Part shown: piece by piece, positions 18,561-28,065 of the stretch
How the letters are laid out: every line of letters starts with the position of its first letter
How positions within the stretch are numbered: the first letter of the stretch is position 1
Assembly: GCF_027587205.1 (NCBI RefSeq)
Contig: NZ_JAPDOD010000047.1
Coordinates: forward strand, 1-64,000
Reading direction: 5' to 3'
DNA: 64,000 bases
DNA from: Solirubrobacter ginsenosidimutans
GTDB taxonomy: Bacteria; Actinomycetota; Thermoleophilia; Solirubrobacterales; Solirubrobacteraceae
Program-made: the position numbers and the translations under genes
The notes under the pieces: generated by a model
The model's input: only the letters and a program-made list of their open reading frames with translations
Told to the model about the DNA's origin: nothing
The model's database searches: none

Positions 18561-20191
18561 TCGATCGTGCCCGGCGGCTTGCTCGTGATGTCGAGGACGA
18601 CGCGGTTGACCTCGCGGATCTCGTTGATCATGCGCGAGGCGATCTGCTCGAGCAGGTCGTACGGCAGGCGTGCCCAGTCGGCGGTCATCGCGTCGTCGGA
18701 GGTGACGGCGCGGATGGCGACGACGTAACCGTAGGTGCGCTCGTCGCCCTGGACACCCACGGTGCGGATGTCCGGCAGGACGCAGAACGACTGCCACAGC
18801 TCGCGGTAGAGGCCGGCCTTGCGGATCTCGTCCTGGAGGATGAAGTCCGCGGCGCGCAGGGTGTCCAGGCGCTCCTTGGTGGCCTCGCCGCCGACGACCC
18901 GGATCGCGAGGCCGGGGCCCGGGAACGGCTGGCGCCAGACGAACTTCTCCGGCAGGCCGAGCTCCGCGCCGACGGCGCGCACCTCGTCCTTGAACAGCGC
19001 CCGCAGCGGCTCCACGAGCTCGAACTGCAGGTCGTCCGGCAACCCGCCCACGTTGTGGTGGGACTTGATCGTCGCCGCCCCCGTGCCGCCGCCGGACTCG
19101 ATCACGTCCGAGTACAGCGTGCCCTGCACGAGGTAGTGCGCGTCGCCGATCTTCTCGGCCTCTTCCTCGAAGACGCGGATGAACTCGGCGCCGATCGCCT
19201 TGCGCTTGGCCTCGGGCTCCGACAGCCCCTTCAGCCGCGCGAGAAAGCGCTCCTCGCCGTCGACGGCCACCAGCGGGACCTTGAACTGGTCGCGGAACGC
19301 GGCGATCACCTGCTCGCCCTCGTTCTTGCGCATCATCCCGTGGTCCACGAACACGCAGGTCAGCTGATCGCCCACCGCCTTGTGCACCAGCAGCGCGGCA
19401 ACACTTGAATCCACGCCGCCCGAGAGCGCGCAGATGACCTTGCCGTCGCCGATCTGGGCGCGGATCGCGGCGACCTGCTCGTCGATGATGTTCGCGGCGC
19501 TCCAGGTGCGCGCGCAGCCGCAGATGTCCTCGAGGAACGTCGTCAGCACGTGCTGCCCGTAGGGCGTGTGCACGACCTCGGGGTGGAACTGGATGCCGTA
19601 GAGCCCGCGTGAGACGTCCTCCACGGCCGCCACGGGCGACTCCGTGGACGAGGCCAGGGCGGTGAAGCCCTCAGGAGCGGCGTAGACCGTGTCGCGATGC
19701 GACATCCAGCACGCCTGCGAATCCGGCGTCCCCGCCAGCAGGCGGCCGTGCTCGGCCACCGTGAGCTGCGAGCGCCCGAACTCGCCGACCTCGGCGCCCT
19801 CGACCTTCCCGCCCAGCGTCAGCACGAGCGCCTGCATGCCGTAACAGATGCCGAGCACGGGAATCCCGAGCTCCAGCAGCGCGGGATCCAGGCGCGGTGC
19901 CCCCGGCGCGTACACCGACGCGGGCCCGCCGGACAGGATCAGGCCCTTCGGCGCGCGCTTGCGCACCTCTTCGACGCCCACGTGATGCGGCAGCAACTCG
20001 GAGAAGACCCCGAGCTCGCGCACACGACGGGCGATCAGCTGTGAGTACTGGCCGCCGTAGTCGAGGACGACGACCTCATCCGCCGCGACCTCGCGCTCGA
20101 GCGCGAGCTCCTCGACCGGCTGATCCGCCGGTAGCGAGGAGCCGTGCCCGAGCGACGTGGCCTCAGTCGAGGGCAACGGCGACCGCTCCAC
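18551..20191 (-). CDS. guaA: GMP synthase (glutamine-hydrolysing)
   Basis: Aminates XMP to GMP with glutamine and ATP. Residues 38-230 are the glutaminase ([16 protein letters not shown], nucleophile in GICYGMQ at Cys116, GIQFHPEV); around 255 begins the ATP pyrophosphatase (ALSGGVDSS); the C-terminal dimerisation domain ends KPPGTIEWE. It has about 38 residues before the usual start, because the only in-frame start codon is a GTG inside the guaB3 gene, overlapping it by 29 bases. Confidence 0.95.
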   Translation of the reverse strand: MERSPLPSTEATSLGHGSSLPADQPVEELALEREVAADEVVVLDYGGQYSQLIARRVRELGVFSELLPHHVGVEEVRKRAPKGLILSGGPASVYAPGAPRLDPALLELGIPVLGICYGMQALVLTLGGKVEGAEVGEFGRSQLTVAEHGRLLAGTPDSQACWMSHRDTVYAAPEGFTALASSTESPVAAVEDVSRGLYGIQFHPEVVHTPYGQHVLTTFLEDICGCARTWSAANIIDEQVAAIRAQIGDGKVICALSGGVDSSVAALLVHKAVGDQLTCVFVDHGMMRKNEGEQVIAAFRDQFKVPLVAVDGEERFLARLKGLSEPEAKRKAIGAEFIRVFEEEAEKIGDAHYLVQGTLYSDVIESGGGTGAATIKSHHNVGGLPDDLQFELVEPLRALFKDEVRAVGAELGLPEKFVWRQPFPGPGLAIRVVGGEATKERLDTLRAADFILQDEIRKAGLYRELWQSFCVLPDIRTVGVQGDERTYGYVVAIRAVTSDDAMTADWARLPYDLLEQIASRMINEIREVNRVVLDITSKPPGTIEWE

Positions 20192-21353
20192 CGCGGGCGC
20201 CCATGCCGATGGCCTGGTCGCGCTGGAGCGACTTGCCCTCGGTCTGCAGCGCGGGCGCGACCATCAGCTCAGCCCGGTTGAACTCCGCGATGTCCTGGTA
20301 GCCGCAGGTCGCCATCGAAGTGCGCAGACCGCCCATGAGGTTGAACGTGCCGTCGTTCTCGCGGGCGGGGCCGGTGACGATCTCCTCGAGCGAGCCGTTC
20401 TGCGTCGTCTTGACGCGGGCGCCGCGCGGGAGCGTCGGGTGGAAGGTCGCCATGCCCCAGTGGAAGCCGTGGCCCGGCGCCTCGTAGGCGCGCGCGAGCG
20501 GGGAGCCGACCATGACCGCGTCGGCGCCGCAGGCGATGGCCTTCGCGACGTCGCCGCCCGTGCGCATCCCGCCGTCGGCGATCACGCGGACGTACTCACC
20601 GGTCTCGAGCATGTGCTGCGAGCGGGCGGCCGCGACGTCGGCGATCGCCGTCGCCTGCGGGACGCCGATGCCGAGCACGCCGCGCGTGGTGCAGGCCGCG
20701 CCGGGGCCGACGCCCACGAGCACCCCGGCCGCACCCGTGCGCATGAGGTGAAGACCCGTCGAGTAGGAGGCGCAGCCGCCGAGGACGACCGGGATCGGCA
20801 GCTCGCGGACGAACTCCTTGAGGTTGAGCGCGTGGCCCTGCGAGGAGACGTGCTCGGCCGAGATGACCGTGCCCTGGACGACGAGGATGTCGAGGCCGGC
20901 GTCCAGACAGAGCTCGTAGTACCGCTCGACGCGCTGAGGAGTCAGCGAGGCGGACGCGACGACGCCGTGGGCCTTGATCTCCTGGATGCGCTGGGTGATC
21001 AGCTCTTCCTTGATCGGCTCCTGGTAGATCTCCTGCATCTCCCGGGTCGCCTCGTCCTTGGGAAGGCCGGCGATGCGCTCCAGGATCTCGTCCGCGTCCT
21101 CATAACGAGTCCAGATGCCCTCGAGGTTGAGGACCGCGAGGCCGCCGAGCTTGCCGATCAGACCGGCCGTCTCAGGCGATACGACGCCGTCCATCGCGGA
21201 CGCGAGCAGAGGAAGCTCGAACCGGTACGGGCCCAGCGTCCACGTGATGTCCACGTCATCGGGGTCGCGCGTCCTGCGCGAAGGGACAATGGCGACGTCA
21301 TCGAAGCCGTAGGCGCGGCGCGCCTTCTTGCCTCGGCCGATCTCAATTTCCAT
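20163..21353 (-). CDS. guaB3: GuaB3-family IMP dehydrogenase/GMP reductase relative
   Basis: A 396-residue TIM-barrel protein with the catalytic loop [15 protein letters not shown] (Cys221), LASAMDGV and [14 protein letters not shown]. It has no CBS (Bateman) domain pair between barrel strands, unlike true GuaB. Members of this family occur beside guaA in Actinobacteria; a cyanobacterial GuaB3 has been shown to act as a GMP reductase, so the reaction here may be GMP to IMP and not IMP to XMP. The gene overlaps guaA. Confidence 0.88.
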   Translation of the reverse strand: MEIEIGRGKKARRAYGFDDVAIVPSRRTRDPDDVDITWTLGPYRFELPLLASAMDGVVSPETAGLIGKLGGLAVLNLEGIWTRYEDADEILERIAGLPKDEATREMQEIYQEPIKEELITQRIQEIKAHGVVASASLTPQRVERYYELCLDAGLDILVVQGTVISAEHVSSQGHALNLKEFVRELPIPVVLGGCASYSTGLHLMRTGAAGVLVGVGPGAACTTRGVLGIGVPQATAIADVAAARSQHMLETGEYVRVIADGGMRTGGDVAKAIACGADAVMVGSPLARAYEAPGHGFHWGMATFHPTLPRGARVKTTQNGSLEEIVTGPARENDGTFNLMGGLRTSMATCGYQDIAEFNRAELMVAPALQTEGKSLQRDQAIGMGARGGAVAVALD

Positions 21354-21459
21354 GACGGAATCCTAGGGTGGGGTGCGGACGACGACCCATGCGGGAACCA
21401 CCTACGTTAGCCGCCCTCGCGGGTGGTTATGGAGACCTGGTTCCGGCAGACTGCGCACG

Positions 21460-22521
21460 ATGCCCGAACCTGCGCAAATCCCCGCCCCGCAGGCGCCGGT
21501 GCCGGTGGCGGCTCCGGCGGCCGCGCCCTTCGTGGGCGCGCTGCCCGACAGCCAGGTCGACGCGGTGCTCTCGCTGCAGCGCACAGCCGGAAATCGGGCC
21601 ACCGGCCGCGCGCTGGGCCGCAAACCGGACGAACGCACCGAGGAGATCGATCGTCACGCCGCGGACGTCGGCGCCGGGCTCGCCCAGGACACCGCCGACG
21701 CGCACGACACCGCCTTCGCCGAGCTCGCCAAACTCGACATGAAGATGCTGCTCGACGTGCTCGCGCGGATGCGGCAGCAGGGAACGCTGCACACCGTCGC
21801 GGAGGAGCTCGGGGCGGCATCGATCTCCGACGCCGACCGCAACCGCATCCAGAGCGCCCTCGACGCGCTGCAGGGCCGCGCCGGGAGCGGCGAGGGCGAC
21901 GTCAACCAACTGGCCACCGGCGAGCGCGACGCGGTCGGCGAGTTCGGCCCCGCCAAGCCCGGCACCAGCGGCGACGACCCCGACGGCAACACCTACGTGG
22001 TCTACGACGGCCAGATCAAGACGTACTTCATGACCAAGGTCGACAAGGCGCGGCGCTCCTCGGTCTGGCTGGCCAACAACCCCGGCAACTCCGACGAGCT
22101 CGGCGGCATGGGACTCGGGACCGGCATGAAGTGGGGCAAGCACACGTTCGCGATCTTCCCGTCCATGGCCGCCGGGCGCAAAGCGCTGTTCGCGAAGATC
22201 GAGACCAAGCCGAACCTGAAGGCCTACCTGAACTACCACCTCGGCCAGCAGACGGACGGGACCTTCCCCGAGGGCAACGACCCCGACGCCTACCTCAAGC
22301 ACATCCAGGCGAAGGCCCCTTGGGTGCAGTACGCGACCACCCCGCAGGAGATCAAGGACAAGAACGCTGTCGAGGACCTGCTGGACGGCTTCATGAACGC
22401 CGAGGGAATCACGCCGGGCACCGTCCTGAGCACCGGGGCCACCGTCAGCGCGAGCATGTCCCCCGCTGAGCAGAAGACGATGACGTTCTACCTGAAGCTG
22501 CTGGGCGTGCGGGCTAACTGA
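21460..22521 (+). CDS. Protein with QRxxGN contractile-injection cargo motif and NPGN domain
   Basis: A 353-residue protein with no signal peptide. Residues 1-25 are Pro/Ala rich; residues 37-50 read LSLQRTAGNRATGR, the motif found near the N-terminus of many proteins linked to extracellular contractile injection systems. A helical part follows (60-150), then about 180-330 a domain with SVWLANNPGN, FAIFPSMAAGRKAL and LKHIQAKAPW, which resembles NPGN-type virion or lysozyme-like domains. The start ATG is the family-like MPEPAQIP. No injection-system gene is in the window, so it is an orphan. It converges on the kinase gene at 22514 with an eight-base overlap. Confidence 0.55.
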   Translation: MPEPAQIPAPQAPVPVAAPAAAPFVGALPDSQVDAVLSLQRTAGNRATGRALGRKPDERTEEIDRHAADVGAGLAQDTADAHDTAFAELAKLDMKMLLDVLARMRQQGTLHTVAEELGAASISDADRNRIQSALDALQGRAGSGEGDVNQLATGERDAVGEFGPAKPGTSGDDPDGNTYVVYDGQIKTYFMTKVDKARRSSVWLANNPGNSDELGGMGLGTGMKWGKHTFAIFPSMAAGRKALFAKIETKPNLKAYLNYHLGQQTDGTFPEGNDPDAYLKHIQAKAPWVQYATTPQEIKDKNAVEDLLDGFMNAEGITPGTVLSTGATVSASMSPAEQKTMTFYLKLLGVRAN

Positions 22522-23479
22522 CGACGGTCGGGCGCTCGACCTCGATCTCGCCCAGCAGTCGCTCCACCCGCTCGGGGTCCACGAGGCCGGCGCCGAGGTG
22601 CTGGGTCGACTCGGCGCCGCAGGCCACGCCGAACGCGAGCGAGTCCTCGACGGACTTGCCGAGGTAGCGGGAAGCCACGAAACCGGCGAGGAAGGCGTCG
22701 CCGGACCCGACGGTGGCCCGGGGCTCGATCGCTCCGCCGCGCACGCGGACGCGGTACAGGGAGGGCTCGGAGGACCCGTCGCCCGGCAGCATGCGCGCGA
22801 AGCAGCCGTCGGTCATCGTCATGATCGCCTCGCGAGCGCCCAGCTCGCAGATCTCGCCGACGGCGTACGTGCGGTCCTCGTCGTCGTTGAACTCGTGCCC
22901 GACGAGCTCCTCGGCCTCGAGCACGTTCGGCGAGACGATGTTCGGCTCCGAGCGCACCGCACGGCGCATCGGGTCGCCGTCGGTGTCGACCACGGTCGTG
23001 ACGTTCAGCCGGCGCAGCTCGCGGATCAGGAACGCGTAGATGTCCGTGTCCACGTCACGCGGCAGCGAACCCGCGAAGACGCACACGCTCGCGCCCTTGG
23101 CGAGGTAGAGCAGCTTGTCCACGAACAGCTCGACCTCGTGCGGCGTGACCTTCGGCCCGCGCTCGTTGATCTCGGTCTGCTCGCCCGTGGTGGGATCGAT
23201 CACGGCCGTGTTGGTGCGCGACTCCTCGCCGATGCGGACGAAGTCGCTCAGCACCGACAGCTGCGTGAGCTGGTCGACGATGCGCGTGCCCGTCGCCCCG
23301 CCGGCCAACCCGGTGGCGATCACCGGCGCGCCGAGCGTCTTGAGCACGCGGGCGACGTTGACGCCCTTCCCGCCCGGCATCGTCGTCTGCTCGACCGTCC
23401 GGTGGCGGCGGCCGAGGCGGAAGTTGGGCACCGACAGGGTCTTGTCGATGGCGGTATTGAGCGTGACGGTGACGATCAT
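22514..23479 (-). CDS. PfkB-family hexose-phosphate kinase (1-phosphofructokinase type)
   Basis: A 321-residue ribokinase-fold enzyme of the 1-phosphofructokinase / tagatose-6-phosphate kinase branch: VTLNTAIDKTL, the first signature GGKGVNVARVL, FAGSLPR, and the second signature VGSGDAFLAGF with the catalytic aspartate. It should phosphorylate a sugar phosphate in the cytoplasm. The ATG overlaps the carboxypeptidase stop by four bases (ATGA), so it belongs to the pyrF-LysM-carboxypeptidase run. Substrate not decided by sequence. Confidence 0.88.
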   Translation of the reverse strand: MIVTVTLNTAIDKTLSVPNFRLGRRHRTVEQTTMPGGKGVNVARVLKTLGAPVIATGLAGGATGTRIVDQLTQLSVLSDFVRIGEESRTNTAVIDPTTGEQTEINERGPKVTPHEVELFVDKLLYLAKGASVCVFAGSLPRDVDTDIYAFLIRELRRLNVTTVVDTDGDPMRRAVRSEPNIVSPNVLEAEELVGHEFNDDEDRTYAVGEICELGAREAIMTMTDGCFARMLPGDGSSEPSLYRVRVRGGAIEPRATVGSGDAFLAGFVASRYLGKSVEDSLAFGVACGAESTQHLGAGLVDPERVERLLGEIEVERPTVVS

Positions 23480-24723
23480 GCGGCGCTCGTCTGGCGGTGT
23501 CGACGGCCGCGCGTGATTCGCGCGCGGCGCCGAGCCGCCAGCAGGACCGTAGCGAGAACGACCGCCAATGCGACGCCGATGATCAACAACGGGCTCGACG
23601 CCGCCGACTTGGTCTTGTCCTTGATCTGGGCCGCGGGCACGGCCGCCTGGGCGATCAGCGGGACCGTGGCGACGAGTTTGCCGTTCTGGGTGACGTCGAC
23701 CTTCCCGAGCCGCTGGCCGCTGCGGATCGGCCCCTCGACGACGCGCGGCGCCTCGACGTCGACCTTGACCGCCGCGCGATGCCCGCGCAGGACGATCCGC
23801 CGGATCGTGCGATCGGGGACGAGCTTGAGCTCGGCGCCGGCGCGGAAGCGGATCTGCGCGGTCGCCATCGGGTGGCCCTCGATCACCGCGCGAATGCGCT
23901 GGAAGCGCGGGAAGGCCCACTTGTAGAGCGCCATCGTGTCGGCGTCGCGCGCGGACTCGGTCGGCGTGGCCAGCACCGCGCTGATCAGCTGCACGCCGCT
24001 GCGGCTGGCGCTGCCCACCAGGACGTAGCCCGCGCCGTGGGTGTGGCCGGTCTTGACGCCGTTGACGTAGGCGTACTTCTGGAGCAGCGTGTTGCTGTTG
24101 CGGAACGTGCGCGGGTGATCGCCCGTCTTGAGCGTGCCGCTCGGCGAGTCCACGATCTTCTTGAAGAACTTGTTCGTGCGCAGGACCGTCGCGAGCGTGA
24201 CGAGGTCGCGCGCGCTGGAGTAGTTGCCCGGGGCGTCCAGGCCGATCGGGTTCGTGTAGTGCGTGTGGGTGAGGCCGAGTTGCTTGGCGCGGCGGTTCAT
24301 CTCGCGCACGAAGGCCTTCGTCGTGCCGGACACACCCTGCGCGAGCGCCATCGCGGCGTCGTTGCCGGACTCCAGCAGCAGGCCGCGCATGAGATCGCTG
24401 ACCTTCATCCGCTCGCCCGGCAGCAGGCCGATCTGGGACTCGATCGGCGCCGGCCGGTAGCTGGAGGCCTTGTACGTGTCGCTGAGCTTGGCCTCCTCGA
24501 GCACGAGGAGCGCGGTCATCAGCTTCGTCGTCGAGCCGATCTGCCGTTCCTGGTCGGCGTTGCGGGCGCACGCCACCGTGCCCGTGGAGACTTCGATCAC
24601 GATCGCGCTCGGAGCCTTGGCGGCCGACGGGCAGTCCGGGACCTTCGCGGCCTGCGCCGAAGCGGGTATGAGCAGTGCGAGCCCCGTCAGGAGGGCCGCA
24701 CCCATGCCTCCGGCGCGCCTCAC
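23476..24723 (-). CDS. D-alanyl-D-alanine carboxypeptidase (S11, PBP5 type)
   Basis: Removes the terminal D-Ala from peptidoglycan stem peptides outside the membrane. 415 residues: signal peptide ending SAQA-AK, the serine motif GSTTKLM (SxxK), ESGND (SxN) and VKTGHTHG (KTG), a C-terminal beta domain and a final transmembrane helix (LLIIGVALAVVLATVLL) with an arginine-rich end. The GTG start overlaps the LysM stop (GTGA). A longer upstream frame reads only through LysM and was rejected. Confidence 0.92.
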   Translation of the reverse strand: MRRAGGMGAALLTGLALLIPASAQAAKVPDCPSAAKAPSAIVIEVSTGTVACARNADQERQIGSTTKLMTALLVLEEAKLSDTYKASSYRPAPIESQIGLLPGERMKVSDLMRGLLLESGNDAAMALAQGVSGTTKAFVREMNRRAKQLGLTHTHYTNPIGLDAPGNYSSARDLVTLATVLRTNKFFKKIVDSPSGTLKTGDHPRTFRNSNTLLQKYAYVNGVKTGHTHGAGYVLVGSASRSGVQLISAVLATPTESARDADTMALYKWAFPRFQRIRAVIEGHPMATAQIRFRAGAELKLVPDRTIRRIVLRGHRAAVKVDVEAPRVVEGPIRSGQRLGKVDVTQNGKLVATVPLIAQAAVPAAQIKDKTKSAASSPLLIIGVALAVVLATVLLAARRRARITRGRRHRQTSAA

Positions 24724-25043
24724 CTGCTGAGCCTGAGCTTCTGGCCCGGTGAGAGGGTTTCCGCGTTGGGGTTGAGTTGGTTCAGGGTCTCGAGCGACAC
24801 GCCGGTCTTCTCCGCGATGCCGGACAGGGTGTCGCCCGACTTGACCGTGTAGGTCTTGCGCTTCTTCTTCGAAGACGACGAGGACTTCTTCTTCGAAGTG
24901 CTCGTCGCCGTGGCCGTCGCGGTCGCGTTGCCGTTGGAGGTTCCGCCTGTGCTGTCCCGGCCGTCCTGGACCAGGGAATACAACGCGAAGGAGAAGGCGA
25001 TGAGCGCAATGGGCGCGAGGAACCGCGCAGGGTTGCGACGCAT
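24720..25043 (-). CDS. Small membrane-anchored LysM protein
   Basis: About 107 residues: one transmembrane segment near residues 6-24 (FLAPIALIAFSFALYSLV), a Thr/Ser/Lys linker (TATATATSTSKKKSSSSS) and one C-terminal LysM domain (YTVKSGDTLSGIAEKTGVSL to GQKLRLS). LysM binds peptidoglycan sugar chains, so this should tether to the wall, possibly helping the carboxypeptidase encoded next. The ATG at 25043 lies 12 bases after pyrF; a start at 25070 inside pyrF is also possible. Confidence 0.85.
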   Translation of the reverse strand: MRRNPARFLAPIALIAFSFALYSLVQDGRDSTGGTSNGNATATATATSTSKKKSSSSSKKKRKTYTVKSGDTLSGIAEKTGVSLETLNQLNPNAETLSPGQKLRLSR

Positions 25044-25054
25044 CCCGAGCAATT

Positions 25055-26089
25055 CTATCCGAGGCTCCACGCCTGTTCGCGTAGGCGCTCCGCCTCTTTG
25101 CGGGCGGCATCGGGTGGGGATGAGCCGGAGTTCTGGTGTGCGTTGGCGATCGAGCGCGAGGACGTGATCAACCCTCCGGCGCGGCCAGGAGCGAACGCGG
25201 GCGCGAGCGCGGCCACGTCGCCTCCCTGGGCGCCGATGCCGGGCAGCAGGAACGGTGTGTGCGGCATCAGCTCGCGCAGCCGGGCGAGGTGCTGCGGCTC
25301 GGTCGCGCCGGTGACGGCGCCGACGTCCTTGAGGCCGGACGGCCCTTCGTCGCCCAGTTCGTCGACGAGCTGCGCGAGGCGCTCCCAGAGCCGCTCGCCC
25401 GTCGCGAGCTCGAGGTCCAGGATGTCGGCGGCGCCCGGGTTGGACGTGCGCACGAGGACGAACGCGCCGGCGTTGGCGGCCCGCGCGGACGCGATCATCG
25501 GCGCGAGCGCGTCGCGGCCGAGCAGCGGGTTGGCCGTGAAGGCGTCGGCGAGCAGCCCGCTGACGGGGCCGAACGGCGAAGGTGTGCTGGAGACGAGCGC
25601 CTGGCCGTAGGCCGCCGCGGTGACGGGGACGTCGCCGCGCTTGCCGTCGGCGAGGACCAGCAGGCCGCGGGAGCGCGCGTGCTCGCAGACATGCTCGAGC
25701 GCGAGCCAGCCGGGTGCGCCGAGACGCTCGAAGCAGGCCAACTGGGGCTTCACGGCGACGACCGCGGGGGCCGCCGCGTCGACCAGCGCACGGCAGTGCG
25801 CGAGCACTGCCGCCGCGGTCTCCAGGCGGGAGATGACGCCCGCGGCTCTGGAGCCGCTGGGCGTCTCGCCCACGCCCCCGGCCGCGTCCTCGGCCTCTGA
25901 GAGCGTGGACGCGAGCCGTGCCCGCGCCTCACTCGTGGCCTCGACCGCCGCCGGCCACAACTTGGCCGGATCGGGGTCGATCCCGAGAACGATCTGCGAT
26001 TCGCGGGCGGCGACCGCTTCTGTGAGGCGATCACCGAAGTTGGGACGGGGGGCCGGGCGGCCGCTGCCGTTGCCGTGTCGCGCGGTCAC
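25055..26089 (-). CDS. pyrF: Orotidine-5-phosphate decarboxylase, type 2
   Basis: Last step of UMP synthesis. The 344-residue protein has VLGIDPDPAKL, the active-site string LADGKRGDVPVTA (Asp-Lys-Asp network), and LLPGIGAQGGDV as phosphate-binding strand. A long helical insert (about 55-95) is usual for the type 2 branch. The GTG start has no good ribosome binding site. It heads the pyrF-LysM-carboxypeptidase-pfkB run. Confidence 0.93.
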   Translation of the reverse strand: MTARHGNGSGRPAPRPNFGDRLTEAVAARESQIVLGIDPDPAKLWPAAVEATSEARARLASTLSEAEDAAGGVGETPSGSRAAGVISRLETAAAVLAHCRALVDAAAPAVVAVKPQLACFERLGAPGWLALEHVCEHARSRGLLVLADGKRGDVPVTAAAYGQALVSSTPSPFGPVSGLLADAFTANPLLGRDALAPMIASARAANAGAFVLVRTSNPGAADILDLELATGERLWERLAQLVDELGDEGPSGLKDVGAVTGATEPQHLARLRELMPHTPFLLPGIGAQGGDVAALAPAFAPGRAGGLITSSRSIANAHQNSGSSPPDAARKEAERLREQAWSLG

Positions 26090-26158
26090 TGGCTGCGCAG
26101 GATGCTCATCGCCCGGTCGGGCGCCGGCGGTGTTTCCACCGGCGCCCCTCGAGGCGTG

Positions 26159-26431
26159 TTACTTGACGGCCTTCTTGAGGCCGGAGCCGGCCGTGAAGCG
26201 CGGCACCTTGCTGGCGGCGATTGTCATGGTCTCGCCGGTGCGCGGATTGCGACCCTCGCGGGCGCCGCGCTCAGCGACGTGGAACTTGCCGAAACCGGTG
26301 AAGTTGACTTCCTCGCCTGCACCCAGAGCGGCCTCGACCGAAGAGATCACGGCATCGACCGCGGATCCGGCGTCCTTCTTGCTCAGACCGCTCGCTGCTG
26401 CGACTCGATCGACGAACTCGTTCTTCGTCAT
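26159..26431 (-). CDS. hup: HU-family DNA-binding protein
   Basis: A 90-residue nucleoid protein with the full HU fold: TKNEFVDRVAAASGLSKKDA, then VNFTGFGKFHVAERGAREGRNPRTGE with the DNA-intercalating arm, ending in a basic GSGLKKAVK. It lacks the lysine-rich tail of mycobacterial HupB. A very strong AGGAGG lies five bases before the ATG and an AT-richer region upstream (26440-26560) holds its promoter. Confidence 0.96.
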   Translation of the reverse strand: MTKNEFVDRVAAASGLSKKDAGSAVDAVISSVEAALGAGEEVNFTGFGKFHVAERGAREGRNPRTGETMTIAASKVPRFTAGSGLKKAVK

Positions 26432-26501
26432 GCGTCCTCCTGTGTATCCCGGGGGATTGGGGTGGATGGCCGAAGCTAACAGTGGGTTCGGACGGGGTTG
26501 G

Positions 26502-26522
26502 GGGTTTCTCGTCGAAAAACCC
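26502..26522. terminator. Hairpin between the 121-residue gene and the HU gene
   Basis: GGGTTT and AAACCC face each other around a nine-base loop in the 157-base gap before the HU gene, with A/T-rich flanks (AATTTGC). It lies after the 26589-26954 gene on the minus strand and could end its transcript or belong to the HU leader. Confidence 0.35.
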
Positions 26523-26588
26523 GCAATTTGCGACATTTCCGCGCAGTAATTCAGACCTTTTCTTGGCTCTGCGGCGCCGAAAATGCTG

Positions 26589-26954
26589 TTAGACGGCGCG
26601 TAAAACAGCGCTGACGAGGGGGTCGTCGAGGCGCTGCGGAGGGCCCGTCGGCGACGTTTGGCCACCCAGCGCGGAGAGTGCGGTCTCCAGGTCGAGGCGG
26701 GTGACTCGGGGGAGCGCGAACGGGCCCGTGACGACGACGATCGTGTGCCGCTCGTCGCGCGCCGCGAACACCGCGCCGCGGGCCGTCCCCCCTTCGAGGT
26801 GCGGCGCGTCCGGCAGGGCGCGCGCCGCCTCGGCCAGCGCGGCCGGGCCGGCCAGGTGCTCCCCGCCGGCGCCGAGGACGATTCCGGCGCGGATATCCGC
26901 GCTGAGAGCGGTGATGAACTCGAGCGCGAGCGCGGGTGTCAGGGACGCCGTCAT
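26589..26954 (-). CDS. Small protein of unknown function, possibly roadblock-like
   Basis: A 121-residue soluble protein. The part IRAGIVLGAGGEHLAGPAAL followed by AVFAARDERHTIVVVTGP resembles the beta-strand pattern of roadblock/LC7 proteins, which act with small GTPases, but the match is loose and no GTPase gene is near. The ATG after TATTGT (11 bases) was taken in place of a start 12 codons earlier. Divergent from the small membrane protein at 26982. Confidence 0.5.
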   Translation of the reverse strand: MTASLTPALALEFITALSADIRAGIVLGAGGEHLAGPAALAEAARALPDAPHLEGGTARGAVFAARDERHTIVVVTGPFALPRVTRLDLETALSALGGQTSPTGPPQRLDDPLVSAVLRAV

Positions 26955-26981
26955 CGCCGTCCGCGACAATAGAGCGCGGTC

Positions 26982-27125
26982 ATGTCTCAACTCGCCCGCA
27001 TTTCCTGGCTCGTCACCGTCGGCATCTGCCTGATCACGGCGGTGATCCTCTTGATCTCCGGCTACGACGGCTACGCGGGCGTGACGCTCGCGGTCGCCAT
27101 CGCCGCGGGGATCAATCTCACCTGA
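26982..27125 (+). CDS. Small two-helix membrane protein, 47 residues
   Basis: MSQLARISWL starts a 47-residue peptide with two hydrophobic stretches (LVTVGICLITAVILLISG and GVTLAVAIAAGI) separated by a short YDGY turn. It is short but has a plausible start, high third-position GC, and ends in a convergent eight-base overlap with the cation transporter gene. Function unknown. It could be a membrane-complex subunit or a regulator of the transporter; nothing in the sequence decides this. Confidence 0.5.
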   Translation: MSQLARISWLVTVGICLITAVILLISGYDGYAGVTLAVAIAAGINLT

Positions 27126-28065
27126 GCGCCTCGTCGGGCCGCACGCGGTCCTCGGGCTCGAGGTGGATCAGGACGTCGGCGCCCTGGAGGTCAGCCTCGA
27201 TCGAATCCTGCAGCTCGTGCCCGATCCGGTGCGCCTCCTCGAGCGTCGTCCCGTGCGCGAACTGCACGTGCAGGTCGACGTAGCGCCGCGCGCCCGCCTG
27301 GCGGGTGCGCAGCTGGTGGTAGCCGACCACGCCGCGGTCCGAGAAGGACTCGATCGCGCGCCGGATCACCTCGAGCTCCTCGTCCGGCAGCGCCTCGTCG
27401 ACGAGCACGCGCAGCGAGCCCATCGTGATCCGCGTGCCGGTGACGACGATCGCCGCCGCGATGATCAGCGCCACCACCGGGTCCAGCCAGTGCGCGCCCG
27501 TGACGCTGACCAGCCCGAGGCCGACCAGCACGCCGATCGACGTGTAGGCGTCGGTGCGCAGGTGGCTCGCGTCGCCGTGCAGGGCGGGTGAGTTCGTCTC
27601 GCGGGCGCGCCTGAAGAGCCAGCTCGACACGGCGAGGTTCGCGGCGCTGGCGACGCCGATCACGACGATGCCGATGCCCAGCCGCTCCAGGTGCGGGCCG
27701 TGGATCAGCGCGCGGATGGCGGCGAAGGCGATCACGGCGCTGCCGGCCAGGATCAGCATGCCCTCGGCCGCCGCGGCGGCGTTCTCGAACTTCTCGTGTC
27801 CGTAGCGGTGCGAGGCGTCGGCGGGCTCCTCCGCGCGCCGGACCGAGAAGAAGGCGATGAAGCTCGCGAGCAGGTCGATGGCGGAGTGCAGGGCCTCGGT
27901 GAGGATCGCCACCGAGCCCGTGAGGACGCCGGCCACGACCTTCAGCACGATCAGCGCGGTGTTGCTGAGGATCGAGATCGTCGCCGCGCGGCTGCGCGCG
28001 CGGTCGCGCGTCTCCTCGTGTGAGGCCGCGACCGTCCGGTCGCCGTTCAGCGTCCGTCCAGCCAT
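27118..28065 (-). CDS. Cation diffusion facilitator (metal efflux) transporter
   Basis: A 315-residue CDF protein that exports divalent metals in exchange for protons. Six membrane segments; metal-site residues appear as TEALHSAIDLLAS (HxxxD) and HLRTDAYTSIGV (HxxxD in helix 5). The C-terminal cytoplasmic ferredoxin-like domain has RYVDLHVQF and ends in acidic residues. The ATG lies 19 bases inside the end of rdgB, the upstream gene. Metal specificity is not clear. Confidence 0.9.
   Translation of the reverse strand: MAGRTLNGDRTVAASHEETRDRARSRAATISILSNTALIVLKVVAGVLTGSVAILTEALHSAIDLLASFIAFFSVRRAEEPADASHRYGHEKFENAAAAAEGMLILAGSAVIAFAAIRALIHGPHLERLGIGIVVIGVASAANLAVSSWLFRRARETNSPALHGDASHLRTDAYTSIGVLVGLGLVSVTGAHWLDPVVALIIAAAIVVTGTRITMGSLRVLVDEALPDEELEVIRRAIESFSDRGVVGYHQLRTRQAGARRYVDLHVQFAHGTTLEEAHRIGHELQDSIEADLQGADVLIHLEPEDRVRPDEALR

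Noticed and set aside
21460..22521. Complete contractile injection system
   Set aside because: No tube, sheath, baseplate or AAA gene is within the window; only the cargo-like motif is present.
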